Shown piece after piece: positions 16,806 to 28,274 of a stretch of 64,000 nucleotides of DNA. The notes beneath the pieces were generated by a model. The model saw only the letters and a program-made list of their open reading frames with translations. It did not search any database and was not told where the DNA came from. Position 1 is the stretch's first letter. Every line of letters begins with the position of its first letter. Source of the DNA: Sediminibacter sp. Hel_I_10 (lineage in GTDB: Bacteria; Bacteroidota; Bacteroidia; Flavobacteriales; Flavobacteriaceae); assembly GCF_000688335.1 (NCBI RefSeq), contig NZ_JHZX01000001.1, positions 3,720,001-3,784,000 of the forward strand, given 5' to 3'. The position numbers and the translations under genes are program-made.

Positions 16806-18080
16806 ATGCAACGCGACCAACAAATTTTTGAATTAATAGCTGCTGAAAAGGAACGTCAAATCAATGGTTTAGAATTAATTGCTTCAGAAAATTTTGTAAG
16901 TGATCAAGTTATGGAAGCCGCAGGATCAGTTTTGACCAATAAATATGCAGAGGGCTATCCAGGAAAACGTTATTACGGCGGTTGCGAAGTAGTAGATGAA
17001 GTAGAGCAGATTGCCATAGATAGAGCCAAAACGCTTTTTGGAGCGGCTTATGCCAACGTACAACCACATTCTGGAAGTCAGGCAAACACAGCCGTATTCG
17101 CCGCCATTTTGAATCCGGGTGATAAGATTTTAGGATTTGATTTATCCCATGGTGGTCACTTGACCCATGGCTCACCTGTAAATTTCTCAGGAAAATTGTA
17201 CAGCCCCTCTTTTTACGGGGTTGATGAAGCAACAGGAGTATTGAATTATGATAAAATACAAGAGATTGCAACCCGCGAAAAACCACAATTGATTATTGCA
17301 GGTGCATCAGCTTACTCAAGAGATATTGATTTTGAACGTTTCCGTAAAATTGCCGATAGCGTTGGAGCACTGTTATTAGCAGATATTTCTCACCCTTCCG
17401 GCCTCATTGCTAAAGGTATTTTAAATGATCCGTTACCGCACTGTCATATTGTAACCACTACAACTCATAAAACATTACGTGGACCTAGGGGCGGACTAAT
17501 ATTAATGGGCAAAGATTTTGATAACCCATTTGGATTAAAGCTAAAAAACGGAAATCTCAAAAAGATGTCGTCACTTTTAGATTCGGCGGTCTTTCCAGGA
17601 AATCAAGGCGGCCCATTAGAACACATTATTGCAGCTAAAGCCATTGCTTTTGGTGAGGCGCTTACAGATGAGTACCTGCATTACATGTTACAGGTAAAAG
17701 AAAATGCTAATGCCATGGCAAATGCTTTAGTAGCAAAAGGCTATAAGATAATCTCAGGCGGCACTGATAATCACATGATGTTGATTGACTTGAGAAACAA
17801 GGATATCACTGGTAAAGCTGCTGAGGAAGCTTTAGGAAAAGCAGATATCACTGTTAATAAAAACATGGTGCCTTTTGATGATAAGAGCCCATTTGTGACC
17901 TCAGGAATAAGAATAGGAACAGCTGCCGTGACTACTCGTGGTTTAAAAGAAGCAGATATGACTAAAATAGTAGAATTTATTGATGCTGCTATAGTCAATC
18001 ATGAAGATGATACACAATTAGAGGCTATTGCAGAACAAGTCAATGCCATGATGAGCGAAAAGCCTTTATTTTCGGCTTAG
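16806..18080 (+). CDS. glyA: Serine hydroxymethyltransferase
   Basis: PLP enzyme interconverting serine and glycine with transfer of a one-carbon unit to tetrahydrofolate. Seen: [47 protein letters not shown], the PLP-lysine motif [14 protein letters not shown], and [17 protein letters not shown]. 424 aa, full length. Own promoter; convergent with the DUF6095 gene. Confidence 0.97.
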   Translation: MQRDQQIFELIAAEKERQINGLELIASENFVSDQVMEAAGSVLTNKYAEGYPGKRYYGGCEVVDEVEQIAIDRAKTLFGAAYANVQPHSGSQANTAVFAAILNPGDKILGFDLSHGGHLTHGSPVNFSGKLYSPSFYGVDEATGVLNYDKIQEIATREKPQLIIAGASAYSRDIDFERFRKIADSVGALLLADISHPSGLIAKGILNDPLPHCHIVTTTTHKTLRGPRGGLILMGKDFDNPFGLKLKNGNLKKMSSLLDSAVFPGNQGGPLEHIIAAKAIAFGEALTDEYLHYMLQVKENANAMANALVAKGYKIISGGTDNHMMLIDLRNKDITGKAAEEALGKADITVNKNMVPFDDKSPFVTSGIRIGTAAVTTRGLKEADMTKIVEFIDAAIVNHEDDTQLEAIAEQVNAMMSEKPLFSA

Positions 18081-18089
18081 TAGACCAAG

Positions 18090-18323
18090 TTATTTATTGA
18101 ACATACTGTCCATTATCGTCTTTAGTCCTTTAAATCCTAGGTAAATAGCTAGGCCACAAAGTATAAAGGCGATAATGAGCAATGGAATAAATAGTATTTT
18201 TTCCTGATTGCTCATAGCGATGAAGGCTAGAGTTGGACCAATAAACATTAGGGCTGTACAACCCGCCAAGGTTTTCAGTCCTTTTACTAAGAGATCTTTG
18301 TCGGTTCTTGGAGTTTCAGGCAT
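18090..18323 (-). CDS. Small membrane protein, DUF6095-like
   Basis: 77-aa protein with two hydrophobic spans (GCTALMFIGPTLAFIAM and LFIPLLIIAFILCGLAIYLGF). Its start overlaps the 3' end of murQ by 8 nt, so it is translated from the murQ mRNA. Flavobacterial genomes often carry such a DUF6095 protein beside murQ; no function is known. The family name is from memory. Confidence 0.6.
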   Translation of the reverse strand: MPETPRTDKDLLVKGLKTLAGCTALMFIGPTLAFIAMSNQEKILFIPLLIIAFILCGLAIYLGFKGLKTIMDSMFNK

Positions 18324-19131
18324 GTTTATAATTTTGAATGGCAGTTCTTACGTTTTTATATTTGTTAAGCAATGCTTTAGCTTCAGTTCGTTCAATTTGC
18401 AATTCACTCATCAACATTTCAACGCCACGATTTACCAATTTATGATTGCTAAGTTGCATATCCACCATTTTATTGCCTTTTACTTTTCCCATTTGAATCA
18501 TTACCGTCGTTGAGATCATATTGAGTACAAGCTTTTGTGCTGTTCCAGCTTTCATTCTTGAGCTTCCAGTAACAAACTCTGGACCGACGATAACTTCTAT
18601 GGGATTTTTGGCGACATGTGATAAGGGACTATTTTGATTGCACGTAATGCACCCTGTAATAATGTTGTTTGCATTGCATTGTTCCAGAGCTTTAATCACA
18701 TATGGTGTAGTGCCAGAAGCGGCAATACCAATCACAACATCCTTAGCATTGATTTGATGGTTTTTGAGATCTTCCCATCCTTGTAGTTCAGAATCTTCAG
18801 CAAATTCAACCGCCTTTCTAATGGCCGTGTCGCCGCCTGCAATGAGGCCAATAACCATGTCATGAGATACTCCAAAGGTTGGCGGACATTCCGAAGCATC
18901 TAAAATCCCAAGTCTACCGCTAGTACCTGCACCAATATAAAACAAGCGTCCTCCTAATTTGAGTTGTGCCACACATGCTTTGGTTAAGGCTTCAATTTGT
19001 GGAATTGCTTTGGCTACGGCATTTGGAACGGTTTGATCTTCTTGATTAATATTGGTCAAAAGTTCTTTGACGCTCATCTGCTCTAGATGGTTGTAGTTTG
19101 AGTCTTGCTCGGTAGTTTTGGTAAAGGACAT
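18316..19131 (-). CDS. murQ: N-acetylmuramic acid 6-phosphate etherase
   Basis: Cleaves the lactyl ether of MurNAc-6-P to give GlcNAc-6-P in cell-wall recycling. SIS sugar-isomerase fold: LFYIGAGTSGRLGILDASECPPTFG, GIAASGTTPYVIKAL, and EFVTGSSRMKAGTAQKLVLNMIST. 271 aa, slightly short for the family (about 300) but with all core motifs. No MurNAc kinase or transporter is adjacent. Confidence 0.95.
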   Translation of the reverse strand: MSFTKTTEQDSNYNHLEQMSVKELLTNINQEDQTVPNAVAKAIPQIEALTKACVAQLKLGGRLFYIGAGTSGRLGILDASECPPTFGVSHDMVIGLIAGGDTAIRKAVEFAEDSELQGWEDLKNHQINAKDVVIGIAASGTTPYVIKALEQCNANNIITGCITCNQNSPLSHVAKNPIEVIVGPEFVTGSSRMKAGTAQKLVLNMISTTVMIQMGKVKGNKMVDMQLSNHKLVNRGVEMLMSELQIERTEAKALLNKYKNVRTAIQNYKHA

Positions 19132-19182
19132 GGTTGTTTTTTAAGATTTATAAAATTAATGAAATTTTATATGTTCAAATGT

Positions 19183-19995
19183 CTATTCTACGGTGTATAA
19201 AAGCTCACTAACTTCAGATAATCTAAAATAACCTAATGGAAAATGATCTGGGTTGGTTTGATTGCTACAGTTACCTCTCACTGTGGCCGGTTGAGTTTCA
19301 AAAGGGCCGCCGCCACCTTCAGAACTTTGTTGTAATAAGACGAACATAAACTCATAGTAGCGCTCTGAAACTCCATAGTTTCTTATGGTGACAACATCAC
19401 CAGACTCTAGATCTTCTTCAGTATAAAAACCAAAAATTTGATTACCATTTGTGAATTCATCATCGTACACTTCCAAATTAGGAACGACAACAATATCACT
19501 GAGAAATTCAAATAGATAATAGTTTTGAGCCGCAACAGGGTCTGTGTAATAAGCTTTCAATTCTATCTCATCACCAGAAAAACCGCCGTCATTATTTTGC
19601 TCCACATAATCAATATCTACAACCGATTTTAAGGTTTCTGTGCCCGTATATGTTTCGCCTTGATAAATTATTGTGAGTTGATAGGTTTCATCAATTTCTG
19701 GAATAAAATCAAGTGTTTTATAGCGTCCTGTTTGATCTTCCTCAGAAAATTGAAAAGTATTGCCATTACCATCGGTTATGAAGACTTCAGCGCCACTTGC
19801 TGGAGGAACTTCAGCATCAAAATAAGGAGCAGAAAGGGTGAGTTTTATAATTTGTTCGTTTCCAACGGTATTTTTAAGCCAGTTAATGGAGGCATCTACT
19901 ACCAATTTAGGTTCCGCAGTATTTAAATCAACATCAATGACATCTTCACACGAAAATGACAACAACAATAATAAGATGAAGCTATATTTTTTCAT
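19183..19995 (-). CDS. DUF4249 lipoprotein, partner of the TonB receptor
   Basis: Lipoprotein with signal MKKYSFILLLLLSFSC (lipobox Cys) followed by EDVIDVDLNTAEPKLVVDASI, the typical opening of DUF4249. Beta-rich body, expected on the outer membrane facing out. The upstream TonB receptor ends 4 nt before the start, the usual receptor-DUF4249 arrangement in Flavobacteria, probably a substrate-binding partner analogous to SusD. The frame is open further upstream (to 20109), but ATG 19995 opens the signal peptide. Substrate unknown. Confidence 0.85.
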   Translation of the reverse strand: MKKYSFILLLLLSFSCEDVIDVDLNTAEPKLVVDASINWLKNTVGNEQIIKLTLSAPYFDAEVPPASGAEVFITDGNGNTFQFSEEDQTGRYKTLDFIPEIDETYQLTIIYQGETYTGTETLKSVVDIDYVEQNNDGGFSGDEIELKAYYTDPVAAQNYYLFEFLSDIVVVPNLEVYDDEFTNGNQIFGFYTEEDLESGDVVTIRNYGVSERYYEFMFVLLQQSSEGGGGPFETQPATVRGNCSNQTNPDHFPLGYFRLSEVSELLYTVE

Positions 19996-19999
19996 GCTT

Positions 20000-22378
20000 T
20001 TAAAATTTAAAGTTATAAGATATGGACGGAATGACTCCAAAAATAGAGAGACGAGTAGCTTCGTTAGCACCTGTATCTCTGTTTTCGCCAAAAGAAACTG
20101 AGGCTGCATTACGACGGTTGTACAAATTATAAATACTGAACACCCATTCTCCTTTCCATCGCTTTTGAGAATCGGGATCTGGATTTAATGTTGCAGAAAC
20201 ATCTAGGCGATGATAAGCTGGTAACCGACTAGAATTTCTGCCCTCGTAACTTGGGATATTAAGTCCGTTGTATTCGTATTGTGCGTTCGGGTAGGTGGTA
20301 GGTTGTCCCGTTTGAAATATCAGGTTGCTACTAAACGTCCATTTTTTATTGAGATCATAACTTGTGGTTATAGAAATATCATGTGTTTTGTCATAGGCAG
20401 TGTTATACCAATCCCCATTGTTTATTCCTGTTTCCTCAGGAGTACGGCCTTCGGTTTGTTGTTCAGATTTTGAAAGGGTATAAGCAAACCAGCCTTTAAA
20501 TTTTCCGACATTTTTTTTGAACAATAGTTCCAAACCATAGGCTCTGGCTTTGCCATTTAAAACAATTTGCTCTATGGCATTATTGGCAATAAGATCGGCA
20601 CCATTGACATAATCGATTCTATTTTGGATTTTCTTGTAAAAACTCTCCACCTCTAAGCTATAGGCATTATCCTTGAATGATCTAAAATAGCCAATGGCTA
20701 CTTGATCTAATAATTGTGGCTTAACAAACTTACCGCTAGGTGTCCAGATGTCTAATGGTGTAGGAGAGGTCGTGTTTGATAGAAGGTGCAAGTATTGCGT
20801 CATTCTATTATAACTGGCTTTAATTGAAGAGGCGTCATTAAGTTGATAGGCTAAAGAAAACCGAGGCTCTAAATTGGCAAAAGATTCAATGATATCACTT
20901 CTCTTGTAATTCTCCTCGCCAATAGGATCTGCCTTTTCATAAATTTGAAGTTCGTTATTGAAGAAGATGGGATTATCATTTTCATAAACATTGAGTTCAT
21001 CTTGCCCTAATCTTAAAAATGAAGAGACTCTCAAACCATAAGATAAGGCAAGTTTATTGGTCACTTGGTGTTCTGCATCAACATAGATGGCATTTTCAAA
21101 AGCGTACTTATCGGTCAACTTAAAGGGGTTGATGCCGCTACTTTCCGAAGAAGGTTTGATGTCTCCTGGATTAAATTTATAATAAATACTGTTGATGCCA
21201 TATTCTAGCTTAAAATCATTGCTGATGTAGTGTTTCAAATCATATTTTAGGTTGAAATTTGAAATGCCTGAATCCCATTTAAATTCAACGAAATTGAGAT
21301 TTAGTCCGTAATAATAGTCGGAGTAAATTACTGATAAATTTGAAAATAGCTTATCTGAAAATAAATGGTTCCATCTAAAATTTACAACCGTATTTCCGTA
21401 GGTGTTTTCAAAAGAATCGGAAATACTAAACACATCTCTTCCAAAATACCCCGAGAGATAAATATTGTTGTTGTCGTTAAGACGGTAACTTAATTTGGTG
21501 TTAAGATCATAGAAATAGGCAATATTATCAATATCGAAGAGGGGCAAAAAGAGGTGGGCATAACTGCTTCTACCTCCAAAAAGAAAGGAACCTTTTCCTT
21601 TTTTAATCGGCCCTTCAGCCAATATCCTACTGGATACAATGCCAATCCCACCATTGACGTGAAATTCATTACTATTACCATCTTTTTGGTAAATATCTAA
21701 TACAGAAGATACCCGACCACCGTATTTGGCAGGAATTCCGCCCTTGTACAATTTGATATCCTTTATGGCATCTGGATTAAATACAGAAAAGAAACCAAAC
21801 AAATGTGAAGAATTGAAAATGGTGGCTTCATCCAATAGGATTAGGTTTTGATCTGCAGCGCCACCTCTCACGTTAAATCCTGAAGAGCCTTCACCAGCAT
21901 TGGTAACTCCTGGCAACAGAGTGATGGATTTAATTACATCCACTTCACCTAAGACCACTGGCATCTGTTTGATGGTGTTGATCGACATGGAATTGACACT
22001 CATTTGCGGTTTGCGAATGTTGAGTTTTTCTACATCTTCAGTAATCACAATTTCATCTAAGCTTTCGCTGGATTCTTCGAGTTGATAATTTTTGGTAAGA
22101 TCGGTATTGAGAATTAAGGTTTCAGAAATCGACTGGTATCCTAGATAACTAATAACGACTTTGTATTCACCTTGAGGTAAGGTGATGGAGTAGAAGCCAT
22201 ACTCATTGGTAGTGGTGCCAGTTTGCTGGTCTGGAACAATGATATTAACGCCAATGAGAGTCTCATTGCTTCCGGCGTCTGTAATGCTTCCCTTTAGCGT
22301 AAATTTTTCTTGAGCTTGAACCAGGTTGGACATTTGCAATACCACCAGAACCATGAAACACTGAAAGACATTTTTCAT
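20000..22378 (-). CDS. TonB-dependent outer-membrane receptor (with CarboxypepD_reg-like N-domain)
   Basis: Outer-membrane active transporter. Signal peptide MKNVFQCFMVLVVLQMSNLVQAQ; CarboxypepD_reg-like domain (about 30-115: GSITDAGSNETLIGVNIIVPDQQTGTTTNEYGFYSI); plug (about 120-230: LPGVTNAGEGSSGFNVRGGAADQNLILLDEATIF); then a beta barrel ending in the aromatic PSISYNFKF. An in-frame start at 22420 would lie inside the icd terminator, so ATG 22378 is chosen. Operon with DUF4249. 792 aa, shorter than polysaccharide SusC proteins. Confidence 0.92.
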   Translation of the reverse strand: MKNVFQCFMVLVVLQMSNLVQAQEKFTLKGSITDAGSNETLIGVNIIVPDQQTGTTTNEYGFYSITLPQGEYKVVISYLGYQSISETLILNTDLTKNYQLEESSESLDEIVITEDVEKLNIRKPQMSVNSMSINTIKQMPVVLGEVDVIKSITLLPGVTNAGEGSSGFNVRGGAADQNLILLDEATIFNSSHLFGFFSVFNPDAIKDIKLYKGGIPAKYGGRVSSVLDIYQKDGNSNEFHVNGGIGIVSSRILAEGPIKKGKGSFLFGGRSSYAHLFLPLFDIDNIAYFYDLNTKLSYRLNDNNNIYLSGYFGRDVFSISDSFENTYGNTVVNFRWNHLFSDKLFSNLSVIYSDYYYGLNLNFVEFKWDSGISNFNLKYDLKHYISNDFKLEYGINSIYYKFNPGDIKPSSESSGINPFKLTDKYAFENAIYVDAEHQVTNKLALSYGLRVSSFLRLGQDELNVYENDNPIFFNNELQIYEKADPIGEENYKRSDIIESFANLEPRFSLAYQLNDASSIKASYNRMTQYLHLLSNTTSPTPLDIWTPSGKFVKPQLLDQVAIGYFRSFKDNAYSLEVESFYKKIQNRIDYVNGADLIANNAIEQIVLNGKARAYGLELLFKKNVGKFKGWFAYTLSKSEQQTEGRTPEETGINNGDWYNTAYDKTHDISITTSYDLNKKWTFSSNLIFQTGQPTTYPNAQYEYNGLNIPSYEGRNSSRLPAYHRLDVSATLNPDPDSQKRWKGEWVFSIYNLYNRRNAASVSFGENRDTGANEATRLSIFGVIPSISYNFKF

Positions 22379-22401
22379 CGAAAAAATTTGAATAAAAATA
22401 G

Positions 22402-22429
22402 AAAAGCTCCATAAATACATGGAGCTTTT
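22402..22429 (-). terminator. Terminator of icd
   Basis: 11-bp perfect stem, arms 22402-22412 and 22419-22429, 6-nt loop, with a T-rich tail on the minus strand. Lies 25 nt after the icd stop and just before the TonB receptor start. Confidence 0.85.
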
Positions 22430-22453
22430 GTTGTTAAATTAATGGTAATTAAA

Positions 22454-24712
<2,259 letters not shown>

Positions 24713-24730
24713 CTAAATTTTTTAGCCTTG

Positions 24731-24738
24731 CAAATATA
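24731..24738 (-). promoter_or_regulatory. icd -7 box (TATATTTG)
   Basis: Minus-strand TATATTTG fits TAnnTTTG; leader of about 50 nt. A -33 element is not clear. Confidence 0.55.
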
Positions 24739-24851
24739 CAAAAACAGAGTGGTTTTAGGAAGCTGAAAACACTATGGTTTAGGGTCATTTTATGATTTTA
24801 TGCCTTTAAATAAGGGAAACTGAAGGATATTTCGTTAATGGTATAAAGAAC

Positions 24852-24895
24852 AAAAGCCATATCACTACAGAAAAACTGTTTTGACATGGCTTTTT
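24852..24895. terminator. Hairpin with T-run, owner unclear
   Basis: Arms 24852-24860 and 24886-24894 (9 bp), extended by 3 more pairs after one mismatch and by an inner ACAG/CTGT stem, with a T-run at 24891-24895 on the plus strand. No gene on the plus strand precedes it and no minus-strand gene lies between it and the rplS terminator, so it may end a small RNA or be a relic. Confidence 0.55.
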
Positions 24896-25438
24896 AGATT
24901 TAGTTTTCTATTCAAATTAATGATTGTTTTAATCATTGGTTTAGAACGCTGTCTTAAACCTTATTTGATGAGATCTGCTAAATCGGTGAAACTGTTTGTA
25001 ACTTTCAAAATGTATTGACCTGATACAACCAAGTTTCGGTGTTAACTGCTTTTCTTTATATGCTTAAAGTTTTACAATTTGTAAATATCCTTAAGATACT
25101 GCCCATCCTTTTCGTGTTCGTTTACACTCCCAGTACTTCTTCAAGGCTTTCGATCTTCTTGATCTTTAAGTATATTAAAGTCTCAGTAAGATGTCATGAT
25201 TTTTTTGAATTCTGTTTTCACACCAATTCAATTTAATCTCGAAAAACAATTAATATGATAAAGAACGATTCTTTACCAACTACCACGTTTATTAATTTTG
25301 TTGATTAACAAACATTTGTCGTGATAATTGTTTGATAAATTTACTAAATAATTACTAATGTATATGTAATTTAACGTTCTAGATATTAACATTATATCAA
25401 CCATATTTATGAACAACAGTTAATAACTAGAATCAAAA

Positions 25439-25471
25439 AAGCCCTATAACATTTGTAATGTTATAGGGCTT
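25439..25471 (-). terminator. Terminator of rplS
   Basis: 15-bp perfect stem, arms 25439-25453 and 25457-25471, TGT loop, followed on the minus strand by a run of six T. It lies 23 nt after the rplS stop. Confidence 0.92.
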
Positions 25472-25493
25472 CATTATTTTATAGATTGAAGAT

Positions 25494-25844
25494 TTATCTT
25501 CTAACTTCTTTAATTCTAGCTTTTTTACCAGTCAATTCTCTAAAGTAGAAAATTCTAGCTCTTCTGACTTTACCTTTCTTGTTCACTTCAATTTTTTGAA
25601 GTGCAGGTAAATTGATAGGGAAGATACGCTCAACACCTACTGTACCAGACATTTTTCTAATGGTAAATGTTTCTGTAGTACCGCTTCCTTTACGTTGTAA
25701 TACAACGCCCTTGAAAAACTGGGTACGTACTTTTTCACCTTCTCTAATTTCGTAATACACTGTAATAGTGTCACCAGAACTAAAATCTGGAAACTCTTTT
25801 TTTGTTACAAACTCGTCTTGAACAAATTGTACTAAAGAACTCAT
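25494..25844 (-). CDS. rplS: 50S ribosomal protein L19
   Basis: Large-subunit protein at the 30S-50S interface. Typical L19: FPDFSSGDTITVYYEIREGEKVRTQFFKGVVLQRKGSG, TFTIRKMSGTVGVERIFPINLP, and KGKVRRARIFYFRELTGKKARIKE. 116 aa. It has its own promoter and terminator, so it is not simply the tail of a trmD operon although trmD lies upstream on the same strand. Confidence 0.97.
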   Translation of the reverse strand: MSSLVQFVQDEFVTKKEFPDFSSGDTITVYYEIREGEKVRTQFFKGVVLQRKGSGTTETFTIRKMSGTVGVERIFPINLPALQKIEVNKKGKVRRARIFYFRELTGKKARIKEVRR

Positions 25845-25918
25845 TGTCTTTTAATTTAAAATGGTTTATTCAAATCAACATTCACGTATCTCGCCAGAGG
25901 TTAATCTGAAATTGGGTG

Positions 25919-25948
25919 CAAATATAATCTTTTTATTGAAATTTCAAA
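25919..25948 (-). promoter_or_regulatory. rplS promoter, TTTG-N18-TATATTTG
   Basis: On the minus strand TTTG (25945-25948) and TATATTTG (25919-25926) are spaced 18 nt apart, a good Bacteroidota promoter. Leader of about 70 nt before the rplS ATG. Confidence 0.75.
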
Positions 25949-26036
25949 CAGGTAAATAGATATTTCCAAAAAAGTAGAACCTCTGCTTTCCCGTTGCAAT
26001 TAACGCAAATTCAATTGGAATGTTATTAAGGATGTT

Positions 26037-26711
26037 CTAGTCCAATAAATCGGGACGCCGTGCTTTGGTTCTCAAATAGGCTTGTTCTTCTCTCCATTTT
26101 TCGATCTTCGGAAAATTTCCGCTAAATAACACTTCGGGAACCTTCATGCCATCATATTCCCTGGGTTTGGTGTAGATTGGAGGTGCTAGTAATCCATCTT
26201 GAAAAGAATCGGTTAGTGCTGATGTTTCATTACCTAATACACCCGGTATTAATCTAATAATGGCGTCGCATAAGACTGCAGCTCCTAATTCGCCTCCAGA
26301 AAGCACATAATCGCCAATGGATATTTCTCTAGTGATGAACTTATCACGAACTCTTTGATCTACGCCTTTATAATGACCGCACAGAATAATGATATTCTCT
26401 TTTAAGGAAACTTGATTGGCTATACTTTGATCTAATCGCTCTCCATCTGGCGTCATGTATATGATCTCATCATAATCTCGCTCTGCTTGCAATGCAGAAA
26501 TGCATTTATCTATAGGTTCAATCATCATCACCATCCCTGCACCGCCACCAAATTGGGTGTCATCAATGGATTTGTAGTTTCCTGTAGCAAAATCACGTAA
26601 GTTATGAAAATGGACACTCACTAAATCGGCCTCAATAGCTCTCTTTAAAATAGAAGCCTCAAACGGACTTTTAAGTAGTTCTGGTAATACGGTAATAATA
26701 TCGATGCGCAT
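26037..26711 (-). CDS. trmD: tRNA (guanine-37-N1)-methyltransferase
   Basis: SPOUT enzyme making m1G37 next to the anticodon, essential for reading frame. Motifs: [51 protein letters not shown] and [23 protein letters not shown] (knot), and a C-terminal RP(D). 224 aa, normal. A TATCTTTG box lies at 26730-26737 on the minus strand, 18 nt upstream. Confidence 0.96.
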   Translation of the reverse strand: MRIDIITVLPELLKSPFEASILKRAIEADLVSVHFHNLRDFATGNYKSIDDTQFGGGAGMVMMIEPIDKCISALQAERDYDEIIYMTPDGERLDQSIANQVSLKENIIILCGHYKGVDQRVRDKFITREISIGDYVLSGGELGAAVLCDAIIRLIPGVLGNETSALTDSFQDGLLAPPIYTKPREYDGMKVPEVLFSGNFPKIEKWREEQAYLRTKARRPDLLD

Positions 26712-26729
26712 GTTAAGGTCTTAAGTCGG

Positions 26730-26737
26730 CAAAGATA
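26730..26737 (-). promoter_or_regulatory. trmD -7 box (TATCTTTG)
   Basis: Minus-strand TATCTTTG fits TAnnTTTG, 18 nt before the trmD ATG; would give a leader of little more than 10 nt. No -33 TTTG at normal spacing. Confidence 0.5.
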
Positions 26738-26810
26738 ATTTAATTGCTGTAAATGCCATTTGAAGATACTATGCTAAAAAATAATTTATCTGAAAAGGAT
26801 GAATGAAATC

Positions 26811-27719
26811 TCAATTTTTGAATAATTTGTTGGGAGAGGAATCCTTTTCGTACTTGTTATGAATCGTTATGATGGCAAGTCCAAATAGAACTGCTACCAC
26901 AATTAGAATGGTGTTGATTAAACCTGTAACTCCAAAGGATATTCTAATTAAAATGGTTGAAATGATAAAACCAGAATTTCTAATAATTTTATGAAATTCA
27001 TGGGTGTAGAAGAATGAGAGTAGCAATAACACAACATCAACTAAAATTAATACTGTAAAAAATTGATCGAAAAAGAGATTGTTGATGCTTTCAAAAGAGG
27101 GTAAATCTTGTGTATCAATAGAAATTTCTGTTGCCCAATTTATGAGCGTGTAAAGCGCCATTGCAAAGAATAATGGGACTAGAATAACGGCAATAATTTT
27201 TTTCTTTTTCACAAAACTTTCCACGGTATTAACAAGTTGTGGATTTGTTTCAATTTTTCTTTTTCCTTGTTTTTGAAATAAAAATATCAAGAAGAAGAGT
27301 AGGAGCGACGCTATTAAATCATAGGTAAATTGAAGATCACCTTTAATTTCAAACCAATTTGAAGTCAGTTCTAAAGCGGACAAATCCTTAAATAGTTTAC
27401 GAATGATGATTAGTGTAATGATTTCGTATTGTTTAACAATGTAAGTTGTGAAGGATTGCGGCAAGTAGAAAATGAGGAGATAGACCTCATATATTAGAAT
27501 AAACGAGAACGGTGTATAAATTGCTGAAATGGGATTGTTGAATAACTCAGATTGCCACGAGAACTCAATAATCTCAAATTTTAAAAGATAAATTAAAGCT
27601 AGGTGTACAAAGAAACTGACAATAGCTATATTCAGAATTGTTTTTTCAGCTTTGCCACGCGTGTTTTCAGAAAGAAGTCCATTGAAGATTAGGGATAGGA
27701 TGTTTTTTGATTTGGACAT
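26811..27719 (-). CDS. Polytopic membrane protein of unknown function
   Basis: 302-aa inner-membrane protein with about seven hydrophobic spans (for example ILNIAIVSFFVHLALIYLLKF, SFILIYEVYLLIFYL, DLIASLLLFFLIFLF, IIAVILVPLFFAMALYTLINW, FFTVLILVDVVLLLLSFFY, and GLINTILIVVAVLFGLAIITI). Charged N-terminus, no recognisable catalytic motif. I do not recognise the family. It stands alone between trmD and the aldehyde dehydrogenase operon. Confidence 0.7.
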   Translation of the reverse strand: MSKSKNILSLIFNGLLSENTRGKAEKTILNIAIVSFFVHLALIYLLKFEIIEFSWQSELFNNPISAIYTPFSFILIYEVYLLIFYLPQSFTTYIVKQYEIITLIIIRKLFKDLSALELTSNWFEIKGDLQFTYDLIASLLLFFLIFLFQKQGKRKIETNPQLVNTVESFVKKKKIIAVILVPLFFAMALYTLINWATEISIDTQDLPSFESINNLFFDQFFTVLILVDVVLLLLSFFYTHEFHKIIRNSGFIISTILIRISFGVTGLINTILIVVAVLFGLAIITIHNKYEKDSSPNKLFKN

Positions 27720-27855
27720 TTTCTCAAGTTTAAAAAAATCTAGAGGGCATTAGTTAATGGTTTGGTTTGCTTGTAGTAAGGTAATGAATCAAATCATAGG
27801 ATATACTGTTTATTTCGTCCTGCTTTATATTTTAAAACTATGAACTAATTTACTT

Positions 27856-28209
27856 TTACGAATTTAAAGCTTGGTTTTCTTCTGTAGTTAGCAATCTTGA
27901 ATGTATTAAAAACCGAAGTCCCATTGGGATTTCCAAAGAAAAACTTGCGCCTCTACCTTCTGTAATATCTATGGTAAGATGGGTGTGTTTCCAATAGTCA
28001 AATTGGTCCTTGTTCATATAAAAATTAACACCTTCAAGTTGACCTAAAAGAATATCACTTTCATCAAGATACATGTCTTCTTTTTCAAAAATCATAGGAG
28101 CAGACCCATCACAGCAACCACCGCTTTGATGAAAAATAAGTTCTCCAAACTTTTCCTTTAATTCCCTGACAACCGCTGCTGCGGCTTCTGTTATTTCTAT
28201 TCTGTTCAT
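27856..28209 (-). CDS. DUF779 family protein
   Basis: 117-aa soluble protein. The motif LIFHQSGGCCDGSAPMI with adjacent Cys residues is the hallmark of DUF779, a family nearly always next to NAD-dependent aldehyde dehydrogenases, as here. Role unproven; the paired Cys could bind a metal or act in redox protection of the dehydrogenase. It lies 65 nt after the dehydrogenase gene with a hairpin between. Confidence 0.88.
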   Translation of the reverse strand: MNRIEITEAAAAVVRELKEKFGELIFHQSGGCCDGSAPMIFEKEDMYLDESDILLGQLEGVNFYMNKDQFDYWKHTHLTIDITEGRGASFSLEIPMGLRFLIHSRLLTTEENQALNS

Positions 28210-28228
28210 ATCTTTAAATTTATAAAAA

Positions 28229-28256
28229 AAGGCTGAATTTTAAGAAATTCAGCCTT
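28229..28256 (-). terminator. Hairpin between aldehyde dehydrogenase and DUF779 genes
   Basis: 12-bp perfect stem, arms 28229-28240 and 28245-28256, TAAG loop, followed on the minus strand by seven T. A genuine intrinsic terminator by appearance, ending only about 20 nt before the DUF779 ATG, so it probably sets a lower level of DUF779 by partial read-through. Confidence 0.8.
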
Positions 28257-28274
28257 ACTTAATGTTACGATCTA

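Noticed and set aside
22378..22420. Longer N-terminus for the TonB receptor at 20000-22378
   Set aside because: It would start inside the icd terminator stem; ATG 22378 opens a normal signal peptide.
25039..25236. 65-codon plus-strand frame in the icd-rplS gap
   Set aside because: Hydrophobic, AT-driven composition, no promoter or neighbour, and the opposite strand carries the more protein-like signal.
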